DNA of 42,868 nucleotides from Chloroflexota bacterium (lineage in GTDB: Bacteria; Chloroflexota; Dehalococcoidia; Bin125). The DNA lies in the NCBI GenBank assembly GCA_028875225.1, contig JAPPFB010000010.1:1-42868 (forward strand). Reading direction: 5' to 3'. Below, in pieces: positions 16,237 through 24,397 of the stretch. Made by a program: the position numbers and the translations under genes. Position 1 is the first letter of the stretch; each line of letters opens with the position of its first letter. The notes beneath the pieces are model-generated. The model was not told the origin of the DNA and searched no databases. It saw only the letters and a list, made by a program, of their open reading frames with translations.

Positions 16237-17472
16237 CTACCTTATCTTCTGCAGCTCATACTTCAATGCTTGCATTGTGGTCGCGGCATCGTTCACTTGT
16301 TCCGAAGCCAGGTAGAAGCGTCTCTCATCGCTCCATTTGGCTTCGTTGGTTTCCGAGAACAGGATCGGAATGTTGTCTATGTTCCCTGCTGCCTGCTGCA
16401 GGAGGTTGTCCACCTCCTTGCACTCGAACGGTGCCCCGGGCATATCAACGACTTCCCTATAGATCTGTGCCGCGTTGTCGAGTTGCGCCTGCGATCGTCT
16501 TACGAATGCACCTCTTGTCATTTCGGCTCCAATGAGTGAGCGAAGAGCTTGCCGGAAGAACTCTATGAGGTCTTCTAGTCCTTGGACCAATGGAGTTGCC
16601 GCCCTCAAGTACTCTTCCTTTGTTGATTCGTGCTCCGAGAACAGACCGGCCATGAGGTCGTAGTTTGGGTTCCAATCAACGATTATGCCGTCACCGACGT
16701 TCTCTCCTTGGAATGCCGTCGGACGCTCCCTCTCTGGCAGACCTGGGTTGATCCAAAGGCCCCTACACTTGAAGTTGTTGTTCGCAAGGTCGGCCATGCT
16801 TGGGTAGACAAATGACCAGATAACTTGGGCATCGGAGTCACCCCAACGTTGCTCAACGCGGTGACTTCGATAGTATCGTCGCTGAGCGCCTTGAGTCGTG
16901 ATTTGCCTCACTATTGAGGCGATTTCGGCCTTGCTGAATGTGCCGTTCAAGACTGCCTTGAAGCTGTAGCGCTTCGCGGTGGCGTGACTCTGATCCTTGG
17001 TTTCGCTTAAGGTGTACCTCTCAGAGGGAACCACGATGGTCAGGAGATCGTGGAGAGGGGGCAGGGAGTCGCGGTCGATGACTTGGTGTTTCGGCACGAA
17101 GATACGATAGTTGGAGTTCGTGAGCTCGGCAGTGTCGTTGTCAATCACCTGCCAGTGGACCAGGTCGTTCTCAAGATCCACGAGACACACGAGAACCGGC
17201 AAAGCGTGGTTGACCCAGTAGTCCACATGCGTGGCATCCGCCCTAAACACATACCTGCCGCCGATGGTCTCGGATAGGTAGCTCCTGCCCGCTTTCACTT
17301 GTATCCCCAGCAATCTGCCAGTAGGAGAACTGCCTTGAATAAGCTCAACATGGGCGTCGATCCCGTAATCGCTTTCGTGTTGTTCTCGAAACGCGAAGTC
17401 AATGGCCTCAAACGCGCGGGTAGCTAAGGCGATGCCTTGCCTGGCTATTCGATCAGTGTGCTGCGCCCGCAT
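16237..17472 (-). CDS. DUF4365-domain protein, putative PD-(D/E)XK nuclease, candidate defence gene
   Basis: This 411-residue protein has an N-terminal DUF4365 domain with a nuclease-like signature: Asp35-Tyr-Gly-Ile-Asp39, Glu43, then GIQVK (Gln58-Val-Lys60) AG-SY, followed by HVDYWVNHALPVLVCLVDLE. Residues 160-410 are mostly helical and unrecognised. DUF4365 proteins occur in defence islands as probable nucleases. No ribosome binding site is visible, but TAGACT lies 9 nt before the ATG, which suggests a near-leaderless transcript. Its codons are less GC-rich than those of the flanking chromosomal genes, consistent with transfer. It appears intact. Confidence 0.7.
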   Translation of the reverse strand: MRAQHTDRIARQGIALATRAFEAIDFAFREQHESDYGIDAHVELIQGSSPTGRLLGIQVKAGRSYLSETIGGRYVFRADATHVDYWVNHALPVLVCLVDLENDLVHWQVIDNDTAELTNSNYRIFVPKHQVIDRDSLPPLHDLLTIVVPSERYTLSETKDQSHATAKRYSFKAVLNGTFSKAEIASIVRQITTQGAQRRYYRSHRVEQRWGDSDAQVIWSFVYPSMADLANNNFKCRGLWINPGLPERERPTAFQGENVGDGIIVDWNPNYDLMAGLFSEHESTKEEYLRAATPLVQGLEDLIEFFRQALRSLIGAEMTRGAFVRRSQAQLDNAAQIYREVVDMPGAPFECKEVDNLLQQAAGNIDNIPILFSETNEAKWSDERRFYLASEQVNDAATTMQALKYELQKIR

Positions 17473-17511
17473 GGTGCACTCAGTCTATCAGTGGACTGCG
17501 TCACGACATTA

Positions 17512-17655
17512 TCAAACTGCCCGGTCGGTCCGCTTTAGCTCGCGGTCCGACTTGCGGGCTTGGGCGAAGTCGTAGGAGTACCGGAGGCAGAGCCAGGTAT
17601 CGGCAGTGCTGCCGAATGTGTGTTCGAAGTGGATTGCCAGGTCGGGGGGTATCGG
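17512..17655 (-). pseudogene. C-terminal remnant of a HigA-type antitoxin
   Basis: About 47 residues (PIPPDLAIHFEHTFGSTADT, then WLCLRYSYDFAQARK) match the second half of HigA antitoxins: helix 4, the FGTSAEFWL-LQ-AYDL-EAR segment and the tail. The upstream codons are proline-rich and unrelated, so the HTH half is gone. No HigB toxin is visible. The break lies close to the truncated recombinase at 17741. Confidence 0.6.
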
Positions 17656-17734
17656 CTCCTGACAGTTGCGGACGGGGGGAGGGGGTGAGGGCGAGGGCGG
17701 CGTCTCAGATGCAGACCGATAACGGATCAAAACG

Positions 17735-17751
17735 GATAAGATGTTTCGAAC
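17735..17751 (+). promoter_or_regulatory. TANNNT-GTTTCGAAC signature before the truncated recombinase
   Basis: TAAGAT is directly followed by GTTTCGAACA. The two full-length recombinase genes have the same arrangement (21008 and 24290). It may be the recombinase promoter with an operator at the start site, or part of an attachment site. Confidence 0.45.
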
Positions 17752-18061
17752 ACAGAACGTAGTGCGTCACAGCCCGTTCTGCGACAGGAACATTTCCAAG
17801 AGACATCATCCCCACCGAAACCTCGTCGCCCTCTACGCCCGCGTCTCCTCCGATCGTCAGGACGCCGCCCTTTCGGTCGCCGCCCAGTTCAGAGCTCTGC
17901 GAGACTTCGCAAAACGCAACGGCTACGTAGTCGCCCGCGAGTGCATCGACGAAGCCGAGTCGGGACGCGTCGCCGACCGGCGCGAGTTCCGCACGGACGA
18001 GGAACTGGACTTCATCGTCAGCGACGACAACGAGTACCGGATGGCCCTGGGCAAGTCGTGA
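17741..18061 (+). pseudogene. truncated large serine recombinase (N-terminal fragment)
   Basis: Residues from LVALYARVSSDRQDAALSVA to ESGRVADRREFR match the first 60 residues of the recombinases at 21076 and 24218, including the catalytic Ser of ARVS. After that the frame switches to an unrelated acidic tail (DEELDFIVSDDNEYRMALG) and stops. The remaining catalytic residues, zinc ribbon and coiled coil are absent. No natural start codon is visible close to the conserved part. The tail may be the end of a different, deleted gene. Confidence 0.7.
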
Positions 18062-18072
18062 ACGGAGCAGAG

Positions 18073-19404
18073 ATGGCGACAGACATCGAGCTGGCAGTGA
18101 TCCAAGTCTCTGTCCGCGACGTGATTCAGATCCTGGAGAATGAGCCGGTTCAACCTGACCTCATTGGCGCGATTACGGCTGCCCAGATCATGAACCGCGC
18201 CGCTATAGCCCATCTCTCAATCGAGCGGGCATTGAAGTTCCTCATCAAGCGGGCTGGCGGACCGCTGCTTGAGAGACATGACCTCGATCTGCAGCTCCGC
18301 AGGTTGGTTCGCCACGATCCGATTTCGGCCGTCTTCCTCATCCACTCGTATCAGGCCGCTGTGCGGCACTATCGCTTCAATCCAAATGCAGACCACATGG
18401 GGCATCTCAGGTCCCTCCAGAGTTACCTGGAAGAAGTCGGCTCCAACGCAGCGTTCCAAAGCGTGCGCTACTGGGAGCTGGCGCAGTCTCGCGATGCGCT
18501 CGTACTGCGCCGGGTCAATCTGACGCTGCACATGGAACTCCTCCACGCGCTGCACGAGCTGCTGAACAGGCACAGGCCAAAAGACACGGTTGTCAGCAGG
18601 GTCGAGGGCGCAGTTCACGAGGTCATGTGGCGTGATCCCGAGTTGACGTACTCGCCTGGTACCGCGAAGGAGGAATCGGTCCACTCCTACCTCAACTGGC
18701 TCAACGGATTCGCCTCTCACAGAGAGGCTCTGACCGAAGCTGCCAGACAACAGTTCATGATCGGCGACGACTTTGCCAATGGGATGGTACTCAGGGCTCA
18801 CCGATCGCTTCTGAGGTCGCCCGACCAGGCGGTATTCTACTTCGCAGACACGCTAGTCGTGTTGCCTAAGCAGCCCAGGGACGTGATCCCGCCGGTGGAG
18901 TGGCTTGGCGATACTCCTGCACGGACAGGCTATGTCAAGGCTCCTTCGGGAGTCGTGCTAGGTGAAATCGCGCGCCGTTGGGACGGGCTTTGGACCGTCT
19001 CTCCGTTCCACAACGGAGTCCCGGTCGCCAAAGCAAGGAACAGAACCGACGCCCAATGTTATCTGGCCGCGCTGTTCGTCCCGCTCGCCGAGCTTTCGGT
19101 GAACGATGAGGTGCGCCGGCTCAGGATTGTGGTGAACGATGAGACGACATCCACCTGGAGCCAGAACCGATACGGCTTCAAGAACGAGTCTGTTGCCGAA
19201 CACGAAAGGTATCCCATCAAGGTTTTCTTCTGGGATGCCGGTCATGGCCTCCAAGTCGGTGACAGCATCACCATCACGGTTTCGCGACGCTATGGGAGTC
19301 CGTTACTCGATGTGCTCAGAGGGGAAGTTACCAACGTGGCCCAACACGTTGTACATCTCGTCGGCAAGCGGTCAAGCGGCATCGCGAAACAGGAACTCGA
19401 TTAG
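18073..19404 (+). CDS. protein of unknown function with an HEPN-like N-terminal region
   Basis: This protein of 443 residues has no family I can name. Residues 30-80 are helical (AAQIMNRAAIAHLSIERALK, then an ERHDLDLQLRRL stretch), which resembles HEPN domains (AiE-aLK ... HdL--L). A classical R-N-x3-H motif is not obvious. The C-terminal 200 residues look beta-rich (VLGEIARRWDGLWTVSPFHN, IVVNDETTSTWSQN, SITITVSRRYGSPLLDV). The ATG has GGAG 6 nt upstream. It sits between a broken recombinase and a broken AlbA_2 gene, so I infer it is cargo of a recombinase-carried element, perhaps for defence. Confidence 0.6.
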   Translation: MATDIELAVIQVSVRDVIQILENEPVQPDLIGAITAAQIMNRAAIAHLSIERALKFLIKRAGGPLLERHDLDLQLRRLVRHDPISAVFLIHSYQAAVRHYRFNPNADHMGHLRSLQSYLEEVGSNAAFQSVRYWELAQSRDALVLRRVNLTLHMELLHALHELLNRHRPKDTVVSRVEGAVHEVMWRDPELTYSPGTAKEESVHSYLNWLNGFASHREALTEAARQQFMIGDDFANGMVLRAHRSLLRSPDQAVFYFADTLVVLPKQPRDVIPPVEWLGDTPARTGYVKAPSGVVLGEIARRWDGLWTVSPFHNGVPVAKARNRTDAQCYLAALFVPLAELSVNDEVRRLRIVVNDETTSTWSQNRYGFKNESVAEHERYPIKVFFWDAGHGLQVGDSITITVSRRYGSPLLDVLRGEVTNVAQHVVHLVGKRSSGIAKQELD

Positions 19405-19523
19405 CAGTAGGACAGTCCGACACGCATGGCTTGGGTGCCCGGGGCGTCAATTCGTTCCCGCTTCGGCCGCGACGCGATACGGTGAACTCACCGACTGCCG
19501 TAAGTCTATGGAAGGACGCTTTG

Positions 19524-20975
19524 GTGAATACGTCTGAGCTCAACGATGTCATCGCACTCGGCGAAGGCTTCACCACAGAGTTCAAGCGAGGCATGCCTTC
19601 TGACCTAGGCCGCGAAGTCTGCGCGTTCGCGAACGCCAGCGGTGGGATCATCCTGCTCGGCGTGACCGACGCTGGCAAGGTGGTCGGAGTTGCTGACCAC
19701 AACCGACTGAGTTCAGAGGTACAAAACACGGCGCGCTCCGCTGATCCGCCGATCGCCGTTGATGTCGAGAGCGTTGGCGACGTGCTCGTCGCCGACGTGC
19801 CGGAGCAGAATGGCAAGCCGTACTCGTTCGGCGGCCGTTTCCACCTTCGAGACGGGGCGTCCAGCCAGCAGCTCTCTCGAGACGAAATCCGAGAGCTCTT
19901 CTTCAAGGAGGGTCTGATTCAGAAGGACGAGGCACCCTGTCGGGCATTCTATCCGGCCGTTGAACTGACACCCGAGCGATGGCCGGAGTTCGCAGAGCGT
20001 ACGAGAATCGACCGGTCGTTGGACCCATTCGCAGTGCTGGAGAATCTGCGCCTGCTCAAGGACGGCGTGATGACCCATACGGGCGCCTGGCTGCTGGCAG
20101 ACGACATCACCCGGTTCACGCATCAGGCCGGCGTCACCTGCGCCGTGTTTCGCGGCACGACCAAGACTCACATCCTTGACCGCAGAGACTTCCGAGGCAA
20201 TCTCTACTCGATCTATCAAGGGGTGATGGCGTACCTCGAGTCCAGGCTCAACGTAGCGCTGATCCCAACGGCGCAAGGCCGAGATTAAAGCCTGGAACTG
20301 CCAGAAGCTGCGCTGCGCGAGGCGCTGGTGAATGCCGTCGCCCACCGCGACTATCGCAACACGGCCAACGTACAGATCTACATCTTCCAGGACCGGGTCG
20401 AAATCGTGACGCCCGGTGGACTGCCAGCGGGCATGAGCGAGGCAAACCTGGGTAGCAAGAGCGTGCCTCGCAATCCGCTGCTGTTCAGCATCCTGTATCG
20501 GATGCGGCTCGTCGAGCAGATCGGCAGTGGCATCCGCCGCATCCTCGACGCTTGTGCCGAACACGGTGTCGAGCCGCCAGAGATGCAAGTCTCGGATGAC
20601 TGGTTCACCGTCTCTTTCTCGCGTGTACCGAGTGGTGCACTCACAATTGAAGGCAACCCGGTGCTCTTGGATGGTCGCTACGTGGTCCTCCAACAAGGGC
20701 GCTCGACCCCTCAAGTGACCCCCCATGAAACCCCTCAAGTCACCCCCCAAGTCGGTCGGCTCGTCGCGGCGATGCACGGCGAGATGTCTCGAGCGGAGCT
20801 GATGGCCGCACTAGGACTGGTTGACCAACGCCACTTCCAGACCACCTATATCCACCCAGCGCTTGAGGCGGGATTGATTGAAATGACTGTCCCTGAACGA
20901 CGTAACAGCCGGCTGCAGCGCTATCGACTCACACAGACGGGTCTGGACATCCTGGAAGAGCGCTCCGCAGAGTAG
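19524..20975 (+). pseudogene. AlbA_2/Schlafen-type ATP-binding regulator interrupted by a stop codon
   Basis: The two halves share one frame, separated only by a TAA at 20286-20288. The N-terminal AlbA_2 domain has TEFKRGMPSDLGREVCAFAN and ASGGIILLGVTD. After the stop, the ATPase-like half has LPEAALREALVNAVAHRDY and LVEQIGSGIRRI, the HATPase_c_4 pattern of this RecG-like or DeoR-like annotated family. The end is a winged-helix segment behind three near-repeats of TPQVTP. The GTG start at 19524 has GAAGGA 7 nt upstream. The single nonsense codon suggests recent inactivation, a sequencing error, or a strain-specific allele. Confidence 0.75.
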
Positions 20976-21005
20976 GGATGTCGGCGGAGCACACTCACTC
21001 GCGGA

Positions 21006-21020
21006 TTGGATACACTTGTT
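21006..21020 (+). promoter_or_regulatory. TANNNT-T-GTTTCGAAC signature before recombinase A
   Basis: TACACT, one T, then GTTTCGAACA. It lies about 55 bp before the start codon at 21076 and matches the signatures at 17735 and 24277. Confidence 0.45.
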
Positions 21021-21075
21021 TCGAACAAGGAGTGCGAAGCGCCGCGGCTCGCTGATCGACAGGAGACCCAATCCG

Positions 21076-22734
21076 ATGAAGCCCTCACCAAACCTCATCT
21101 CTGCCGCCCTCTACGCCCGCGTCTCCTCGGACCGCCAGGATGTCGACCTCTCGGTCGCCGCCCAGTTGCGCGCCCTACGGGATTTCGCCGAGCGCAACGG
21201 CTTCGTCGTCGCCCGCGAGTACATCGACGAGGCCGAGAGCGGCAGAGTGGCCGACCGGCCTCAGTTCCGCAAAATGCTGGACGAGGCCTCCGGTCCGGAC
21301 GCCCCCTTCCAGGAGATCCTGGTCTGGAAGTTCTCCCGCTTCACGAGGAAACGCGAGCACGCCGTCGCCTTCAAGTCGATGCTCAGGCGGCGCGGCATCC
21401 GCGTCACCTCGATCACCGAGCACGCCGACGACACCCCGACCGGCAAGCTGATGGAGGCGATCATCGAGTCGGTCGACGAGTTCTACTCGGAGAACCTGGC
21501 TCAGGAGGTCACGCGCGGGATGCGCGAGGCCGCCGCGCGCGGGTTCTTCCTCGGCTCGCGCGCGCCCTACGGATACACGCGGGTCAAGGTGCAGGACGGC
21601 GGCAAGGAGCGTCCCACGCTGGAGATCGACCCGGCGACCGTGCCGATCGTCAAGGAGATGTTCGAGCGCTCGGCCCGGGGTCAGGGGCTCAAGGAGATCT
21701 GCCAGAACCTGCACGAGCGCGGAATCACGAAGGGCGGCAAGCGCTGGCAGAAGAACATGCTGCACTACGTGCTGACCAACGAGGCCTACACCGGCACCGC
21801 GGTCTGGGGCAAGACGGCTAGGGATGGACAGACTCCCGACCCGGTGCGAGTCGCCGACGCCTGGCCCGCCATCGTCTCGCGGGAGTTGTACGACGCGGTG
21901 CAGGCGGGGCTCCGAGCCCGGGCGCCGAAGATCCAGGCGCCGGCGCGCGTGGGCAGCAAGTTCCTGCTCTCGGGCCTGCTGCGTTGCGGCGTCTGCGGTA
22001 AGCCCTACACGGGCCAGAGCGCCAAGAGCGGTCAGTTCGCCTACTACGTCTGCAACAAACTGCTGCGCGAGGGCGCAGGCGCCTGTGACGGACGCTACCT
22101 CAACGCGGGAAGGATGGAGGACCAGGTCGTCGCCAAGATCATGCAGCGCATCCTCAACCAGGAGACGATTACCGAACTGGTCCAGCTGGTGGCCGAGGAG
22201 GTCGACGCGCTGGCCCAGGAGCGGGCCTCGGACCTGGCGATCATCGAGGCGGACTTGGACGATGTCCGCCGCCGCCTGGAGAAGCTCTACGACGCCATTG
22301 AGAACAGCGAGCTGACCTACGAGGCGCTCTCGCCGCGCATCCTCAAGCTGCGCCAGCAGGAGGATCAGCTGGCAGCGGCCCGCGACGACGCCGTCCGCCA
22401 GCTGGAGCAGCGCCGCGCCGACCTGCCCTCAACGCCCGAGATCAAGCGCTACGTCGCCGAGTTCCGCGAGTTCCTCCAGACCGGCACCATCCCGGAGCGC
22501 AAGGCGTTGATCCGCAACTTCGTCCAGGGCGTCAAGGTCGACGGCGCTGAGGTGTCGATCCGGTACACCATCCCCATGCCCTCCGATGGCGCAACCCAGG
22601 ACCGGGAATCGGTTCTCGATTTCGTCCAGTCCGGCCCACCAACACGTACCGATTTGCGAACTCCGCCCTCCAACCCCACCTCAGCGCGGTCGGAGCGTCC
22701 GATCGGGCTGTCCTCGGGCATCGGGATCGTGTAG
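21076..22734 (+). CDS. large serine recombinase A (site-specific integrase)
   Basis: This 552-residue protein has the three expected parts. The resolvase catalytic domain has YARVS with Ser17, then FSRFTRKREHAVAF and TPTGKLMEAIIESV-EFYSENL. The recombinase domain contains PYGY-RVK and the ITKGGKRWQKNMLHYVLTNE segment. The zinc ribbon has C-GVCGKPYTG and CN-GACDGR, followed by a coiled coil (about 380-470). It ends with VSIRYTIPMP and a short tail. Such enzymes integrate and excise elements at attP/attB. AGGAG lies upstream of the ATG. Its last 286 bp overlap recombinase B on the other strand. Confidence 0.9.
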   Translation: MKPSPNLISAALYARVSSDRQDVDLSVAAQLRALRDFAERNGFVVAREYIDEAESGRVADRPQFRKMLDEASGPDAPFQEILVWKFSRFTRKREHAVAFKSMLRRRGIRVTSITEHADDTPTGKLMEAIIESVDEFYSENLAQEVTRGMREAAARGFFLGSRAPYGYTRVKVQDGGKERPTLEIDPATVPIVKEMFERSARGQGLKEICQNLHERGITKGGKRWQKNMLHYVLTNEAYTGTAVWGKTARDGQTPDPVRVADAWPAIVSRELYDAVQAGLRARAPKIQAPARVGSKFLLSGLLRCGVCGKPYTGQSAKSGQFAYYVCNKLLREGAGACDGRYLNAGRMEDQVVAKIMQRILNQETITELVQLVAEEVDALAQERASDLAIIEADLDDVRRRLEKLYDAIENSELTYEALSPRILKLRQQEDQLAAARDDAVRQLEQRRADLPSTPEIKRYVAEFREFLQTGTIPERKALIRNFVQGVKVDGAEVSIRYTIPMPSDGATQDRESVLDFVQSGPPTRTDLRTPPSNPTSARSERPIGLSSGIGIV

Positions 22735-24218
22735 CGGATCAGGGCCCGGCCGGGCTGAACATCGATGCCCTGGATGAACGTGCGCAGGAAGGCGCGGGTC
22801 TCGGTCAGCTCGCTGGTCGCGAGGAACTCGCCCATCTCCGCGGCGAACGCGGCGACCAACTCGGCCGAGTCGAGCAGCTCGCGCTGCTCGGCCAGCATCC
22901 GCCTCGACTCATCGGCCGCCTGTTCAAGCTGTTGCTTGCGCTGCTTGTGCTCGCGGATGCGGTCGGCGGCGGCGGCCATCTCGAGGTCGGTGGTCTCGAC
23001 CAGGCGCCAGATGCGCTCGAGCGCCCGGTTGACCTCCGCCAGCTCATGCTCGACCGTCTCCAGCTTGCGCCGCTGCTCATGGGCCAGACCGTCCATCTCC
23101 TCATCGACCATCTTGACCAGTTCGCGGATGTTGCGCTCGGTCAGGATGTGGCCGCGCAGCTGCTCGATGATCGTGCGCTCGAAGTCGCGCGCGTTGAGCC
23201 TGGGCGTTGAGCAGGTCTCGGAGCCCTTCTTGATCTTCGACTGGCAGACGTAGTAGCTGTAGCGGCCGCCCTTGGCCTCGGCCGCCGACATGCTCACGCC
23301 GCAGGGCTCGCAGCCAAGCAGTCCCGAGAGCAGGTAGGGGCTGGAGACGCGCCGAGGGTTGGCTTTCCTGGGCGCCCGCGACCTGAGCAGCCGCTGCACG
23401 TACTGAAACTCGTCGCGCGTGATGATCGCCGGGAACGCGTCCTCGACCCGCACCGGCTCAGCACCGTCTTTGGCGTTGTGGCCCCAGACCAGGGTGCCGG
23501 TGTAGGCCTCGTTGCTCAAGAGCCGGTGCACGGTCGTCTTGAGCCAGGGCTTGCCGGTGGTCGTGGGGATGCCGTCGTCGTTGAGCGTGCGGGTGATGTC
23601 GAGCACGCTCTGGCCGGCCGAGGCCATCTCGAAGATGCGCCGCACGACCTCGTCCACGGGCGGGTTGAGCACGAGCGTGGGGCGCTCCTTGCCGCCGTCC
23701 TGGACCTTGACTCGCTTGTAGCCGTAGGGCGGACGGCTGGCCACCCAGAACCCCCGCGATGCAGCCTCGCGCATCCCGCGCGTGACCTCCTGGGCCAGGT
23801 TCTCCGAGTAGAACTCGTCGACCGACTCGATGATCGCCTCCATCAGCTTGCCGGTCGGGGTGTCGTCGGCGTGCTCGGTGATCGAGGTGACGCGGATCCC
23901 GCGCCGGCGCAGCATCGACTTGAAGGCGACCGCGTGTTCGCGCTTGCGGGTGAAGCGGGAGAACTTCCAGACCAGGATCTCCTGGAAGGGCGCGTCGTCC
24001 CCGGCGGCTTCGTCCAGCATCTTCGTGAACTGGGGCCGGTCGGCGACGCGGCCCGACTCGGCCTCGTCGATGTATTCCCGGGCGACCACGTAGCCATTGC
24101 GCTCGGCATAGTCCCTGAGCGCCCTCAGCTGGGCGGCGACGGAGAGGTCGACATCTTGGCGATCCGAGGAGACGCGGGCGTAGAGCGCAGCTGCGACGAG
24201 ATTCATAGGCTTGTTCAC
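22449..24218 (-). CDS. large serine recombinase B (site-specific integrase)
   Basis: This 589-residue protein is a paralogue of recombinase A, facing it tail to tail. It has the catalytic YARVSSDRQDVDLSVAAQL region, the FSRFTRKREHAVAF helix, PYGYKRVKVQDGGKERP, a zinc ribbon (LLGCEPCGVSMS, YYVCQ, ETCSTPRLNA) and a coiled coil (EHELAEVNRALERIWRLVE). After ALIRYTIPMP about 95 further residues follow, the last half of which is antisense to recombinase A. The original end may be near GGPDWTKSRT. I chose the GTG at 24218, which has GAGGAG upstream. The frame extends to 24374 without family likeness. Confidence 0.88.
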   Translation of the reverse strand: MNKPMNLVAAALYARVSSDRQDVDLSVAAQLRALRDYAERNGYVVAREYIDEAESGRVADRPQFTKMLDEAAGDDAPFQEILVWKFSRFTRKREHAVAFKSMLRRRGIRVTSITEHADDTPTGKLMEAIIESVDEFYSENLAQEVTRGMREAASRGFWVASRPPYGYKRVKVQDGGKERPTLVLNPPVDEVVRRIFEMASAGQSVLDITRTLNDDGIPTTTGKPWLKTTVHRLLSNEAYTGTLVWGHNAKDGAEPVRVEDAFPAIITRDEFQYVQRLLRSRAPRKANPRRVSSPYLLSGLLGCEPCGVSMSAAEAKGGRYSYYVCQSKIKKGSETCSTPRLNARDFERTIIEQLRGHILTERNIRELVKMVDEEMDGLAHEQRRKLETVEHELAEVNRALERIWRLVETTDLEMAAAADRIREHKQRKQQLEQAADESRRMLAEQRELLDSAELVAAFAAEMGEFLATSELTETRAFLRTFIQGIDVQPGRALIRYTIPMPEDSPIGRSDRAEVGLEGGVRKSVRVGGPDWTKSRTDSRSWVAPSEGMGMVYRIDTSAPSTLTPWTKLRINALRSGMVPVWRNSRNSAT

Positions 24219-24276
24219 TGATGACTCCTCGCTGTCAAGGCGAATGAGGGTGAGCGAAGCGGTCCCCTCGGGCCCT

Positions 24277-24295
24277 GTTCGAAACAGACTAGCCG
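24277..24295 (-). promoter_or_regulatory. TANNNT-GTTTCGAAC signature before recombinase B
   Basis: Reading the minus strand, TAGTCT is directly followed by GTTTCGAACAGG, about 60 bp before the start at 24218. It is the third copy of the signature found at 17735 and 21006. Confidence 0.45.
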
Positions 24296-24397
24296 AATCA
24301 TAGTCAGCCCTGTACTGGCGCGCATCTCGATCGCCAGGAGATGGGAAACACGGGCTGCGCCGTGGGTTCGCCACTGACGGCCAGCACTGCCGTCGGC

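Noticed and set aside
20700-20752. Repeated CCTCAAGT/ACCCC units as a CRISPR-like or VNTR array
   Set aside because: Only three short imperfect units, in frame and encoding TPQVTP. This linker type is common before the winged helix of this family.
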